64,000 nt of DNA from the NCBI RefSeq assembly GCF_004522105.1, contig NZ_SPUJ01000010.1, positions 17,527 to 81,526 on the forward strand, read 5' to 3'. Under the pieces are notes generated by a model. It saw only the letters and a program-made list of their open reading frames with translations. It did not search any database and was not told the origin of the DNA. A program made the translations under genes and the position numbers. Origin of the DNA: Nocardioides sp. 1609. Lineage in GTDB: Bacteria; Actinomycetota; Actinomycetes; Propionibacteriales; Nocardioidaceae. Shown piece after piece: positions 26,084-34,205 of the stretch (position 1 is the stretch's first letter; each line of letters opens with the position of its first letter).

Positions 26084-26117
26084 GTCACCCGGGCTCGTCC
26101 CGGACGCACCACCACCC

Positions 26118-26182
26118 GGTGGACGTCGCCAGGCTCCTCGACACCGTCGAAGGATCCCGGTCGGCGTCCACCTGGCGTTTTT
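26118..26182 (+). terminator. terminator downstream of sodN
   Basis: GGTGGACG pairs with CGTCCACC at 26165-26172 around a long loop that has its own small hairpin (CGAC-ACC-GTCG), followed by TGGCGTTTTT. The U-tract and position after sodN fit an intrinsic terminator. Confidence 0.6.
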
Positions 26183-26351
26183 CGTGCAGGTTGGGGCGGG
26201 TCCGACGGGTCCGACGGGTCGGCCGCGCACCTCTGGCCGCACGAGTGACGCGGGTCTCGTACCGCCGACCAGTCAGGGTGACCGGTCGCGGCGAACCACT
26301 TCCTGCAAGAGACGCCAGCTCGGCGTCCTTGAGCAACGAAGGAAGTGCTCC

Positions 26352-27038
26352 ATGCGCACCAACGCCCTGAACATCAAGCGCGGCATCGCCGGCATCGCCG
26401 GCATCGCGCTCCTCGCCATCCCGCTCACCGCGTGCGGATCCGAGGACGACACGACCCCCGCCTCCTCCAGCTCCGACAGCTCCTCGAGCGCCAAGCCGCA
26501 GGCCGTCGCGGCCATCGACGCCCTCGAGGGCCAGGACACCCAGATCGCGCTCGACAAGGGCTTCACCGACGCCCTCACCGCGCTCAAGCTGACCCCCGGC
26601 GTCGTCGGGACCGCGAAGCTGGAGGACGGCTCGCTGATCTTCCCGATCACCGGCGGGAACGTCTCGGTCTTCGAGCCCGACGAGGTCGACCCCTACGTGA
26701 TCGGCCAGATCCAGCACGAGGGCTCTGGCCTGTCGCTGACCGCCGGCGACACGACGGTCGAGCTCACCAACTTCAACGTCGACCCCGGCGTCTCCCGCGT
26801 CTACGGCGACGTCACCGTCAACGGCAAGGTCGCCGTCACGAGCGCCTTCCTCTTCCAGCTCGACGGTCGCACGCTGAAGCCCCTGCAGACCGAGGGCAGC
26901 ACCGCGATCCTCGAGGGCACCGAGGTCAAGATCTCCCCGGTGGCCGCCCCGCTGCTCAACGAGACCTTCGGCACCGACCAGGTGACCCCCGACCTGCTGG
27001 TCGGCATCGCCAAGATCACCGTCGACGTCCCCTCCTGA
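26352..27038 (+). CDS. putative lipoprotein, unknown function
   Basis: A 228-residue exported protein. A basic N-terminus and hydrophobic stretch lead to the lipobox LTAC near residue 28, then a low-complexity Ser/Asp/Thr linker (about 30-48). The mature domain appears to be all-beta with repeated strand patterns (GSLIFPITGGNVSVF, SLTAGDTTVELTNFNVDPG, KVAVTSAFLFQLDG) and resembles surface domains of unknown role in actinobacteria; an HtaA-like fold is possible but not demonstrated. A GAAGGAAG ribosome binding site precedes ATG 26352. No obvious functional partner is adjacent. Confidence 0.7.
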   Translation: MRTNALNIKRGIAGIAGIALLAIPLTACGSEDDTTPASSSSDSSSSAKPQAVAAIDALEGQDTQIALDKGFTDALTALKLTPGVVGTAKLEDGSLIFPITGGNVSVFEPDEVDPYVIGQIQHEGSGLSLTAGDTTVELTNFNVDPGVSRVYGDVTVNGKVAVTSAFLFQLDGRTLKPLQTEGSTAILEGTEVKISPVAAPLLNETFGTDQVTPDLLVGIAKITVDVPS

Positions 27039-27409
27039 TCGACAGCACGACCGGACGATGACCACTGCGAGGCACCTCGCACTGCGGCCGGCTGGCCCAC
27101 GTCCAGCCGGTCGCTCGCGGGCCCACCCCTGAGCGGGGCACGGGCCCTGCCTGGTGCGTAGGGGCCCGTGCCTCGACACCGAGGGACACCCGCACCCGGC
27201 CGCGCGCACGGCCCCCGTGCCGCGCGGCACCCGGTCCACCACCCGCCGACCGCTTCCGTTGGGGCACTATGGGTCGGCGGGTGGTGCTCGTCGTGGGGCG
27301 GGACCACCCGACGTCGGCCCGGCACCGCGCCTCAGCCAGCACCCGAAGCACCGCTCGGACGCACGACGATAACGTGAGCCCACCGCCACGGAGAGGCTGG
27401 TCCCCCGGG
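27039..27409. other. non-coding interval with three consecutive GC-rich inverted repeats
   Basis: The 371 bases between the lipoprotein and molybdoenzyme genes contain three hairpins: CCGGCTGG/CCAGCCGG at 27088-27110, GGCACGGGCCC/GGGCCCGTGCC at 27137-27172, and a perfect 15-bp stem at 27237-27286 with a 20-base loop. One or more may terminate the lipoprotein transcript. A TAACGT -10-like box at 27370-27375 would start the downstream transcript near 27382. Confidence 0.7.
27237..27286. terminator. 15-bp perfect inverted repeat, probable terminator
   Basis: CACCACCCGCCGACC and its exact complement flank a 20-base loop. There is no U-tract. It may end the lipoprotein transcript or insulate the molybdoenzyme operon. 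Confidence 0.45.
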
Positions 27410-28723
27410 ATGCGCGACCCAGCACAGGACCCTGACGAGTCGGGGTTCGGGTTCCCCGCCCCCCTCTGGCGGGCGGTGGCTCGCCGTCGTCCACTGGGAC
27501 TCGACGTCCGGTGGCGCAGCCCGCTGCGCGGCCCGTGGCTGACCTCGGTCCTCGGTCTCGTGCTGCTCGTCGTCCTTCCGGTCGTCACGGTCACGGGCTT
27601 GCTCTCCTACAGCGCCTACGGCCCCCAGTTCGACCAGGCCTATCCCGGCGACGTCGGGTTCCTGCGGCTGCCGGACTTCGACTGGCCGACCGACCCGCCC
27701 TGGCTCTACCGTCTCAACCAGGGTCTGCACGTCGGCCTCGGTCTGGTCGTCATCCCCGTGGTCCTCGCCAAGCTGTGGTCGGTCATCCCCAAGCTGTTCC
27801 AGTGGCCGCCCGCGCGTTCGCTCGCGCAGGTCCTGGAACGGATCTCCCTGCTCATGCTGGTCGGCGGCCTGCTGTTCGAGATCGTCACCGGTGTGCTGAA
27901 CATCCAGTACGACTACGTCTTCGGCTTCAGCTTCTACACCGCCCACTACTACGGCGCGTGGGTCTTCATGGCCGGGTTCCTCGTCCACGTCCCGCTCAAG
28001 CTCGCCACGATGGTCCGCTCGCTGCGCGGGACCTCGCTGCGCGAGGTGATGCGCACCGGTCGCGACCAGACCCGCCCCGAGACCGGGCCGAGTCACGGAC
28101 TGATCCCCACCGACCCCGACCCGCCGACCCTGAGCCGGCGCGGAGCGTTGGGCCTGGTCGGCGGTGGGAGCCTGCTGGTCCTCGTCCTGACCGCCGGCCA
28201 GACCGTCGGCGGCGTCTCCCGGTACGCCGCCGTGCTGATGCCCCGGGGCCGCCAGCCCGCGGGCACCTTCCCCGTCAACAAGACCGCCGAGGCAGCGGGC
28301 ATCAGCCGCGAGGCCGTCGAGAGCTGGCGGCTGACCCTGACCGGCGGCGCCGTCGAGGTCTCGCTGACCCGCGAGCAGCTGCTCGCCCTGCCCCAGCACA
28401 CCGCCACCCTGCCGATCGCGTGCGTCGAGGGCTGGTCGACGACCCAGACCTGGACCGGCGTCCGGCTGCGCGACCTTGCTCGGCTCGCCGGCGTCACCGA
28501 GCCGTCGTCGGCCCGCGTCGAGTCGATCCAGGAGTCCGGGCTGTTCCGCGCCGCCACCCTGCAGGGCAACCAGGTCGACCACGCGGACTCGATGCTCGCG
28601 CTCCGGGTCAACGGCGGGGACCTCCCCCTCGACCACGGCTACCCCGCCCGGATCATGGTGCCGGCCATCCCCGGCGTCCACTGCACCAAGTGGGTCGGCA
28701 CCATCGACTTCGAGGCGGGCTGA
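27410..28723 (+). CDS. membrane cytochrome-b / sulfite-oxidase-type molybdopterin oxidoreductase fusion
   Basis: A 437-residue fusion. The N-terminal half has about five hydrophobic segments with histidines placed as in b-type haem proteins (NQGLHVGLG, YTAHYYGAW, FLVHVPLKLA). The C-terminal half (about residues 260-437) is a sulfite-oxidase/MsrP-type molybdopterin domain with the Mo-ligating cysteine in IACVEGWSTTQTWTGV and a C-terminal VPAIPGVHCTKWVGTI. In MsrPQ the haem protein and molybdoenzyme are separate chains; here they are joined. ATG 27410 is chosen because a TAACGT -10 box at 27370 would start the transcript after GTG 27374, and GAGAGG lies at 27391. The substrate is unknown. Confidence 0.85.
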   Translation: MRDPAQDPDESGFGFPAPLWRAVARRRPLGLDVRWRSPLRGPWLTSVLGLVLLVVLPVVTVTGLLSYSAYGPQFDQAYPGDVGFLRLPDFDWPTDPPWLYRLNQGLHVGLGLVVIPVVLAKLWSVIPKLFQWPPARSLAQVLERISLLMLVGGLLFEIVTGVLNIQYDYVFGFSFYTAHYYGAWVFMAGFLVHVPLKLATMVRSLRGTSLREVMRTGRDQTRPETGPSHGLIPTDPDPPTLSRRGALGLVGGGSLLVLVLTAGQTVGGVSRYAAVLMPRGRQPAGTFPVNKTAEAAGISREAVESWRLTLTGGAVEVSLTREQLLALPQHTATLPIACVEGWSTTQTWTGVRLRDLARLAGVTEPSSARVESIQESGLFRAATLQGNQVDHADSMLALRVNGGDLPLDHGYPARIMVPAIPGVHCTKWVGTIDFEAG

Positions 28724-28725
28724 CG

Positions 28726-29460
28726 GTGCGCACCCCGACCCCCCTCCTCACGCGGTTCCGGCGCAGCTACGGCGCCGGCCCGGCCCACCTCCTGCTGCTC
28801 CTCGCCGGTCTCGCCCTGGCCGTCCACACCGTGCGGACGATCGGCCTCGACGCGCTGTGGGACCCGGAGGTCTGGTGGCAGTCGATCGCCGTCTGGTTCA
28901 TCGGCGCGGCCGTCGTGCACGACCTGGTCCTGTACCCGACGATCGCGGCCGCCGACACCGTCATCGCCCGGGCCACGACGCGTCGCCGCGCAGGCACCGG
29001 CACCCGTGGACGCCGACGGCACGCGGGGCGGAGGATCCCCGTCCCGGCCGTGAACTACGTGCGCGTCCCGCTCATGGCCTGCGCCCTGGTCACCGTGCTG
29101 TTCCTGCCCGGGATCATCCGTCACGGGGCCGACACCTACCAGCGCGCCACCGGCCAGACCCAGGACCCCTTCCTGCTGCGCTGGGCGCTGCTGTGCTCGG
29201 CGATCGTGCTCCTGGGTCTCGCCGCCTACCTGGTCGCCCGCCTCCGAGCGCCTCGCCGGACGCCGTCGGACCCGCCGCCCCCCGCACCGCTGCCCGACCG
29301 GCGCGCCGTGCCCGTGCCCGGCGGCGTGCCCGCGGGCGTGCCCGCCGCCGGCACAGGCACCGGCGCCGTCCGCCAGGATCGGGCGCCGCTCCTCGCCGCC
29401 GCCCTCGTCGCCCTGGCCGTCGTCGCCGTCGTCCTCGTGCGCCGTCGCGGACGCGCCTAG
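28726..29460 (+). CDS. multi-pass membrane protein of unknown function
   Basis: A 244-residue protein with about five hydrophobic segments (AHLLLLLAGLALAVHTVRTI, SIAVWFIGAAVVHDLVLYP, LMACALVTVLFLPGII, WALLCSAIVLLGLAAYLVA, and a final one near the C-terminus), a basic loop, and a Pro/Ala/Gly-rich linker. It begins two bases after the molybdoenzyme stop codon, so the two are co-translated and probably form one membrane complex. Two histidines in or near the second segment (VVHDL) are noted but no haem motif is certain. The family is not recognised. Confidence 0.75.
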   Translation: MRTPTPLLTRFRRSYGAGPAHLLLLLAGLALAVHTVRTIGLDALWDPEVWWQSIAVWFIGAAVVHDLVLYPTIAAADTVIARATTRRRAGTGTRGRRRHAGRRIPVPAVNYVRVPLMACALVTVLFLPGIIRHGADTYQRATGQTQDPFLLRWALLCSAIVLLGLAAYLVARLRAPRRTPSDPPPPAPLPDRRAVPVPGGVPAGVPAAGTGTGAVRQDRAPLLAAALVALAVVAVVLVRRRGRA

Positions 29461-29479
29461 CGGCCGGAAGGCACGCGGC

Positions 29480-30130
29480 TCAGCGGACCGGGCGGGCCGA
29501 CGTCCTCGTCAGCACGACACACCAACGACCGCCGAAGGTCGCGGTGGAGCGGACACGCAGCCCGGTCCGGCGTGCCAGCGTGTCGACGTCGTCGACCCCC
29601 TGGACGGCCCACCGGAAGCGGCGACTGCGGCTCTCGGCGCACTCGATCGTCGCCCACATGTTCCTGGTCGCGACGCCGGGGGCGGCCAGCTCGGCGACGA
29701 TGCGGCCGGCGGGCGCGACGAGGTCCCGGAGCCTGGCGAGGAGCGCGACGGGGTCGCCGCCGATGCCGACGTTGCCGTCGGCGAGCAGGGCGGTCCCCCA
29801 GGTCCCCTCGTCGGGCACCGAGCCGAAGACGTCCAGCTCCAGTGCCGGCACGCCCCGCGCGCGGGTCAGCCGGACCGCCTCCGGGACGACGTCGATGCCG
29901 AGCGCCGGGACGCCGCGCTCGACCAGCGCAGCGACCATCCGTCCCGGACCGCAGCCGACGTCGATGGTCGGGCCGTGGCAGAGGTCGAGCATCCGCCGGT
30001 CGTGCTCGTCGGCCGCCTGGCGCCACGTGTCGACGGGCAGCGCGCCGGGGGTGTCGTCGAGGCCGACGACATCGGTGGGGTGGCCCTGGAGGGCGTGGGT
30101 GAAGACCGTCGAGAAGGACTGCTCGATCAC
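29480..30130 (-). CDS. class I SAM-dependent methyltransferase
   Basis: A 216-residue methyltransferase. The SAM motif I is TIDVGCGPGRMVAALVERG, with the acidic residue closing motif II in ALGIDVVPEAV and a motif IV-like LLADGNVGIGG. The substrate-binding regions are short, as in small-molecule enzymes. Its start overlaps the stop of the TIGR04282-type gene upstream (ATGA), placing it last in a three-gene operon with transferase and glycosyltransferase genes, so the target may be a glycosylated or carrier-linked intermediate. This is inference. Confidence 0.88.
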   Translation of the reverse strand: MIEQSFSTVFTHALQGHPTDVVGLDDTPGALPVDTWRQAADEHDRRMLDLCHGPTIDVGCGPGRMVAALVERGVPALGIDVVPEAVRLTRARGVPALELDVFGSVPDEGTWGTALLADGNVGIGGDPVALLARLRDLVAPAGRIVAELAAPGVATRNMWATIECAESRSRRFRWAVQGVDDVDTLARRTGLRVRSTATFGGRWCVVLTRTSARPVR

Positions 30131-30810
30131 GGGCTCATCGCCCCCAGCGCGGCCCAGGCCGCCGCGAACCGGGTCGCGGGTGCGTCGAGCGCCACCGCCT
30201 CGGCGTCGTCGACGGTGTCGACGTCGCGCAGGAGGACGGTCTCGCCGACCGAGAGCCCGGCGGATCGCAGGGCGGCCGCGGTGTCGTCGAGCGTCGTCGG
30301 GGTCGACATCGGGACTCCGCGCAGGGCCCCGCCCGTGGCCGCGTCACGCAGCCCGAGCACCCACCAGCCGCCGTCCCCGGCCGCACCGAGCACCGCGTCG
30401 TGGTGGGCCAGCGCGGCGGCGACGGCGTCGAGGTGACCGGCGGTGACCTGGGGGGTGTCCATCCCGACCTGGACGACGGGTCGGTCGGCGACCGCGCCGG
30501 CGTCGGCGTGGGCCGAGGCGAGGCGCTCGTCGAAGCCGTCACCTCGCTGCGGGACGACCACGCAGCCGGCGAGGGCGGCTGCGACCTCCTCGCCGCGGGC
30601 GGCCCGGTAGAGGTCGCCGGTCAGGGCGACGACGCAGCGGTCGGCGCCGACGGCCGCCCGGGCTGCGGCGAGCGTGTCGAGGAGGGCGGCGGCGGCGACG
30701 TCCGCGGCCCCGTCGTCACCGACGACGGCTCCCAGACGGGTCTTCGCGCGTCCGGCCACCGGGGCCTTCGCGACGACGAGCACGGTGTACCCGGTGGCGG
30801 GGCGGGTCAC
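30127..30810 (-). CDS. TIGR04282-type arsenosugar/glycosyltransferase-like protein
   Basis: A 227-residue protein of the TIGR04282 (DUF2064) family, a nucleotidyltransferase-like GT-A fold. Signatures are VVAKAPVAGRAKTRLGAVVG at the N-terminus, VVPQRGDGFDERLA, and VQVGMDTPQVTAGHLDAV. Family members sit in operons with a GT2 glycosyltransferase and a methyltransferase, as here, with overlapping start/stop codons on both sides. A biochemical role has not been settled for the family. The operon setting suggests activation or transfer of a sugar-like unit. Confidence 0.87.
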   Translation of the reverse strand: MTRPATGYTVLVVAKAPVAGRAKTRLGAVVGDDGAADVAAAALLDTLAAARAAVGADRCVVALTGDLYRAARGEEVAAALAGCVVVPQRGDGFDERLASAHADAGAVADRPVVQVGMDTPQVTAGHLDAVAAALAHHDAVLGAAGDGGWWVLGLRDAATGGALRGVPMSTPTTLDDTAAALRSAGLSVGETVLLRDVDTVDDAEAVALDAPATRFAAAWAALGAMSP

Positions 30811-31466
30811 GAGGACAGCGCCTTCGCGAAGTCGCGGGCGGTGCGCACCGTTCCCCGCACCGATCCGGAGACCTTGGACCGGGTGCCCTCGGCCCGCGGG
30901 TGGTAGGCGACGTCCTGCTCGGCGAACCGCCAGCCGGCGCCGGTGGCCTTCTGGAGCAGCTCGACGGGGTAGCCGAAGCGTCGGTCGCGCACGTCGAGGG
31001 CGAGGAGGTCCTCGCGGCGGCAGACCCGCATCGGGGCGATGTCGTGGGCGTCGAGGTCGATCCGGCGCCGCAGCCACGCGACGATGAGCGCGTTGCCGGC
31101 ACGCGCGTGCCACGGCCACACGCCGCGGGACACCGGACGTCGGCGACCGACCGCGAGGTCGGCGCGGCCGCTGCGCACCTCGGCGAGGAGCGGCAGCAGC
31201 TCGGCGGGGTCGAACGACCCGTCTCCGTCCATGAACGACACGTAGGGGTTCGTCGCCGCGAGCAGCCCGGCTTGGACGGCGGCGCCGTAGCCCGGCGTCG
31301 GCTCGTGCACCACGCGGGCGCCGAGCTCGCGAGCGACGTCCGCGGTCGAGTCGGTCGAGCCGTTGTCGACGACGATCACCTCGAACTCGTCGGGGATGCG
31401 GGGCAGCAGCCCGCGCAGTGCGGCCGCCTCGTCCCGGCAGGGAAGGATCAGGTCGCAGTCAGGCAT
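30807..31466 (-). CDS. family 2 glycosyltransferase
   Basis: A 219-residue GT-A glycosyltransferase of the DPM/GT2 type. The nucleotide-sugar site includes LILPCRDEAAAL and VIVVDNGSTDSTAD; the metal-binding acidic motif is SFMDGDGSFDP; the catalytic region is AVGRRRPVSRG. There is no C-terminal membrane helix pair, so it is probably peripheral. ATG 31466 follows TAGGTT by ten bases. It heads the operon with the TIGR04282-type and methyltransferase genes and is divergent from a polytopic GT-C-type protein, suggesting a lipid-linked sugar donor made on the cytosolic side. Confidence 0.9.
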   Translation of the reverse strand: MPDCDLILPCRDEAAALRGLLPRIPDEFEVIVVDNGSTDSTADVARELGARVVHEPTPGYGAAVQAGLLAATNPYVSFMDGDGSFDPAELLPLLAEVRSGRADLAVGRRRPVSRGVWPWHARAGNALIVAWLRRRIDLDAHDIAPMRVCRREDLLALDVRDRRFGYPVELLQKATGAGWRFAEQDVAYHPRAEGTRSKVSGSVRGTVRTARDFAKALSS

Positions 31467-31560
31467 CGTGGGTCCGAACCTAGGCGGAGACGGGTGGTCG
31501 CACCCCACCCCAAAGCCGGGGTCGAGGACGCCGACGCCGCCCCGCAGGCCGCCCCGTCCC

Positions 31561-31566
31561 TAGGGT
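31561..31566 (+). promoter_or_regulatory. -10 box of the GT-C-type gene (leaderless)
   Basis: TAGGGT ends seven bases before ATG 31574. Confidence 0.55.
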
Positions 31567-31573
31567 GGGCGTG

Positions 31574-32956
31574 ATGAGCACCGTGACGGCGACGCCTCCC
31601 TCGGGGCGCCGGCTGGCCAGGTCGGCGTGGTCGGGGGCCCTGGCCGGCGTCGTGCTCGTCGTCCTGGCGTTCTGGCTGCCCCACCTGCTGTCGTTCGACA
31701 CGTTCTCGCGCACGCGCTACCCCGGCGAGGAGCCGGTCCCCCCGCTGCGGGGCTACCTCGAGGTGAAGTCGGTCGGGTTCGCCACGGTCCGGGTCGTGCT
31801 CGTCGGCCTGGTGGCCTGGCTCGTCCTGCCCCGTCTGGCGAGCGTCGCGCGCTGGCCGGCACTGCTCCTGGCGTCGTACGCCGTGGGCCTGGTCTGGCTG
31901 CTGGCCCTCGCCCACGTCGACGGCTCGGAGGGCATCTCGAGGGTCGAGGACATGCCCGGGGAGTACCTGACCACGGCGCGGGGGATCACCGACGTCCCCG
32001 CGACCCTCGACGGCTTCGTGGGCCGGATCACCTACGGCGAGCCCGACAGCTGGGCGACCCACGTCTCGGGGCACCCACCGGGTGCGCTGCTCTTCTTCGT
32101 GCTGCTCGTCCGGCTGGGCGTCGACACGTCCTTCGGGGTCGGCATGGCGGTCACGATCATCGCCGCTGCGGCCGTGCCCGGCGTGCTGGTCGCCCTGCGG
32201 GCGCTGGGCGCCGAGGCGCTCGCGCGCCGGGCTCTCCCGTTCCTGGTCCTGACCCCCGCCGCGGTCCTGATGGCCGTCTCGGCCGACGCCGTCTTCCTGA
32301 CGGTGAGCGCCTGGGGCCTGGCGGCCCTCGCCCTGGCCGCGACGGCGAGGACCCGGCGGCGCGCGACGGCCTGGTCCGTGCTCGCCGGCGTGGTGCTCGG
32401 GCTCGGGGTGTTCCTCTCCTACGGTCTGCTCCTGATCGGCCCGGTCGCGCTCGCCGTCCTGGCCAGCGCGAGGTCCTGGCGGCCGCTGCCGTGGGCGGTC
32501 GGCGGCGCCCTGGTCGTGGTGGCCGGCTTCGGCGCCCTCGGGTTCTGGTGGTGGGAGGCCTACGGCCCGCTGCGCGATCGCTACCTCGCCGGCCTCGGCG
32601 GCCGCCGGCCGCAGTCCTACTGGGTGTGGGGCAACCTCGCCGCGCTGGTGGTCGGTGCCGGCCCGGTGCTCGGCGCTGGCCTCGCCTGTGCGCTCCCCCG
32701 GCTCCGTGCCACGGTGACCGGCGCCGTCGACGAACGGCGCACCGCGGTGCTCCTCTCGCTCTCGGCCGCGGTCGCGGTGCTGGTCGCCGACCTGTCCGGC
32801 ATGAGCAAGTCCGAGGTGGAGCGGATCTGGCTGCCCTGGGTGCCGTGGCTGCTGCTGAGCGCTGCCCTGCTCCCCCCGAGGTGGCACCGTCCGGCCCTCG
32901 CCGTGCAGGTCGTGAGCGCCATCGTGCTCCAGCAGCTCGTGTTCACGCAGTGGTGA
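31574..32956 (+). CDS. polytopic membrane protein, putative GT-C-fold glycosyltransferase
   Basis: A 460-residue protein with about ten hydrophobic segments. The first extracytoplasmic loop between segments 1 and 2 carries the acidic/aromatic SFDTFSRTRYPGEEP stretch. A later loop has HVDGSEGISRVEDMPGEY and SWATHVSGHPPGALL, patterns similar to GT87/DUF2029-like and other polyprenyl-phosphate-sugar-dependent transferases. It could use the lipid-linked sugar made by the adjacent GT2. Its stop lies three bases from that of the convergent epimerase gene. Confidence 0.75.
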   Translation: MSTVTATPPSGRRLARSAWSGALAGVVLVVLAFWLPHLLSFDTFSRTRYPGEEPVPPLRGYLEVKSVGFATVRVVLVGLVAWLVLPRLASVARWPALLLASYAVGLVWLLALAHVDGSEGISRVEDMPGEYLTTARGITDVPATLDGFVGRITYGEPDSWATHVSGHPPGALLFFVLLVRLGVDTSFGVGMAVTIIAAAAVPGVLVALRALGAEALARRALPFLVLTPAAVLMAVSADAVFLTVSAWGLAALALAATARTRRRATAWSVLAGVVLGLGVFLSYGLLLIGPVALAVLASARSWRPLPWAVGGALVVVAGFGALGFWWWEAYGPLRDRYLAGLGGRRPQSYWVWGNLAALVVGAGPVLGAGLACALPRLRATVTGAVDERRTAVLLSLSAAVAVLVADLSGMSKSEVERIWLPWVPWLLLSAALLPPRWHRPALAVQVVSAIVLQQLVFTQW

Positions 32957-32959
32957 GGC

Positions 32960-34015
32960 TCAGGCGCGCAGCGGCGTCGTCGCGAACGCCGGCAGCCCGG
33001 TGCCCGGGAGGATCTCGGCACGGAAGCCGAGCGTGGCCTCGGCCCGCGCCGGGGACGCCACGACGTGCCGCACGTCGCCCAGCCGGTAGCCGCCGGTCAC
33101 CTGCGGCTCCACTCGGGCGTCGGTGCCCTCGGCGACCAGCCGCGCGACGTCCAGGATCGAGACGGGGTGGCCCGAGGCCACGTTGAACGCCTCGAAGGTG
33201 CCGGCGTCCGCGGCCACGACCGCCCCCAGCGCGAGCACGTTGGCCCGCGCGACGTCGGCGACGTGGACGAAGTCGCGCACCTGGCCGCCGTCCTCGTAGA
33301 CCTGGGGACGCTCCCCGCGCTCGAGCGAGGACCGGAACATCGCCGCGACCCCCGAGTAGGGCGTGTCGCGGGGCATCCCCGGCCCGTAGACGTTGTGGTA
33401 GCGGAGCGCGATCGCGGACGCCCCCGACTCCGCCGCCTGGCGGACCCACGCCGAGGTGTAGTGCTCCTGGGCGAGCTTGCTGGCGGCGTAGCTGCTGCGC
33501 GGGTCGAGCCGAGCGTCCTCGTCGACCAGCGCCCACGCGAGGTCGGCACCGCACACGCCGCAGTGGTTCTCGACGTCGCCGGCCTCCAGCGCCGCCACGG
33601 CACGCGGCGGCGGGACCTGGTCGCCGTGGGTCGCGCAGGTGTAGCGACCCTCCCCGTAGACCACCATCGACGAGGCCAGCACCAGCCGCCCGACACCGCG
33701 GGCGTGCATCGCCGCCAGCAGGGCGGCGGTGCCGAGGTCGTTGTGGGCGGCGTACGCCGGCAGGTCGGCGACGGTCACCCCGGCCCCGACGACGGCCGCC
33801 TGGTGGCACACCGCGTCCACGCCCTCGAGGAGCTCGCTCGGCCACCCGACCGCGTCGCGGACGTCGAGTCGGTGCGTGCCCTCGGGCACCTCGGTCGAGC
33901 CGTGCGCCTGCTCGAGCATCAGGTCGACCCGCACCACGTCGTGGCCGCCGTCCTCGAGCGCCCGGCCGATCGCGGTACCGATGAACCCGGCCGAGCCGGT
34001 GAGGAGTACGCGCAT
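32960..34015 (-). CDS. NAD-dependent epimerase/dehydratase with inserted zinc-ribbon-like segment
   Basis: A 351-residue extended SDR acting on a nucleotide sugar. GSAGFIGTAIG is the NAD site; the catalytic YAASK lies in SSYAASKLAQEH with a serine in LASSMVVYGEG. Between these is an insert containing CATHG and CGVCG: a C-x2-H/C-x2-C pair that could bind zinc, seen in a subset of actinobacterial epimerases. The C-terminal substrate region includes RDFVHVADVA. The TACGCT -10 box six bases before ATG 34015 decides this start against a longer frame. It likely supplies the sugar nucleotide for the neighbouring glycosyltransferases. Confidence 0.9.
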   Translation of the reverse strand: MRVLLTGSAGFIGTAIGRALEDGGHDVVRVDLMLEQAHGSTEVPEGTHRLDVRDAVGWPSELLEGVDAVCHQAAVVGAGVTVADLPAYAAHNDLGTAALLAAMHARGVGRLVLASSMVVYGEGRYTCATHGDQVPPPRAVAALEAGDVENHCGVCGADLAWALVDEDARLDPRSSYAASKLAQEHYTSAWVRQAAESGASAIALRYHNVYGPGMPRDTPYSGVAAMFRSSLERGERPQVYEDGGQVRDFVHVADVARANVLALGAVVAADAGTFEAFNVASGHPVSILDVARLVAEGTDARVEPQVTGGYRLGDVRHVVASPARAEATLGFRAEILPGTGLPAFATTPLRA

Positions 34016-34021
34016 GCCCCG

Positions 34022-34027
34022 AGCGTA
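34022..34027 (-). promoter_or_regulatory. -10 box of the epimerase gene (leaderless)
   Basis: TACGCT on the minus strand ends six bases before ATG 34015. Confidence 0.5.
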
Positions 34028-34162
34028 GGCGGCGTCCGAGCGGCCCGGCCCGGAGCGCTGCACCTGCGCGGCGGGTCCCCGTCCGCGGCGTCGCTCCCAC
34101 GTTTCGGTCGGGAACCGCGCGGGTAGCCACCGACGGACGCCGACCCGGTCCGCCGCGGGCGC

Positions 34163-34168
34163 TAGGGT
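34163..34168 (+). promoter_or_regulatory. -10 box of the anti-sigma/sigma operon
   Basis: TAGGGT; transcription would start near 34176, giving a 30-base leader with GAAGGA before ATG 34206. A TTG at 34176 could act as a leaderless start but is less likely. Confidence 0.5.
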
Positions 34169-34205
34169 CGGTGCGTTGAAGCCAGACGAGCGAAGGACCG
34201 GCCCC

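Noticed and set aside
34176..34205. TTG start giving ten extra residues on the anti-sigma factor
   Set aside because: A leaderless TTG is unlikely and ATG 34206 has GAAGGA upstream; it is kept only as an alternative.
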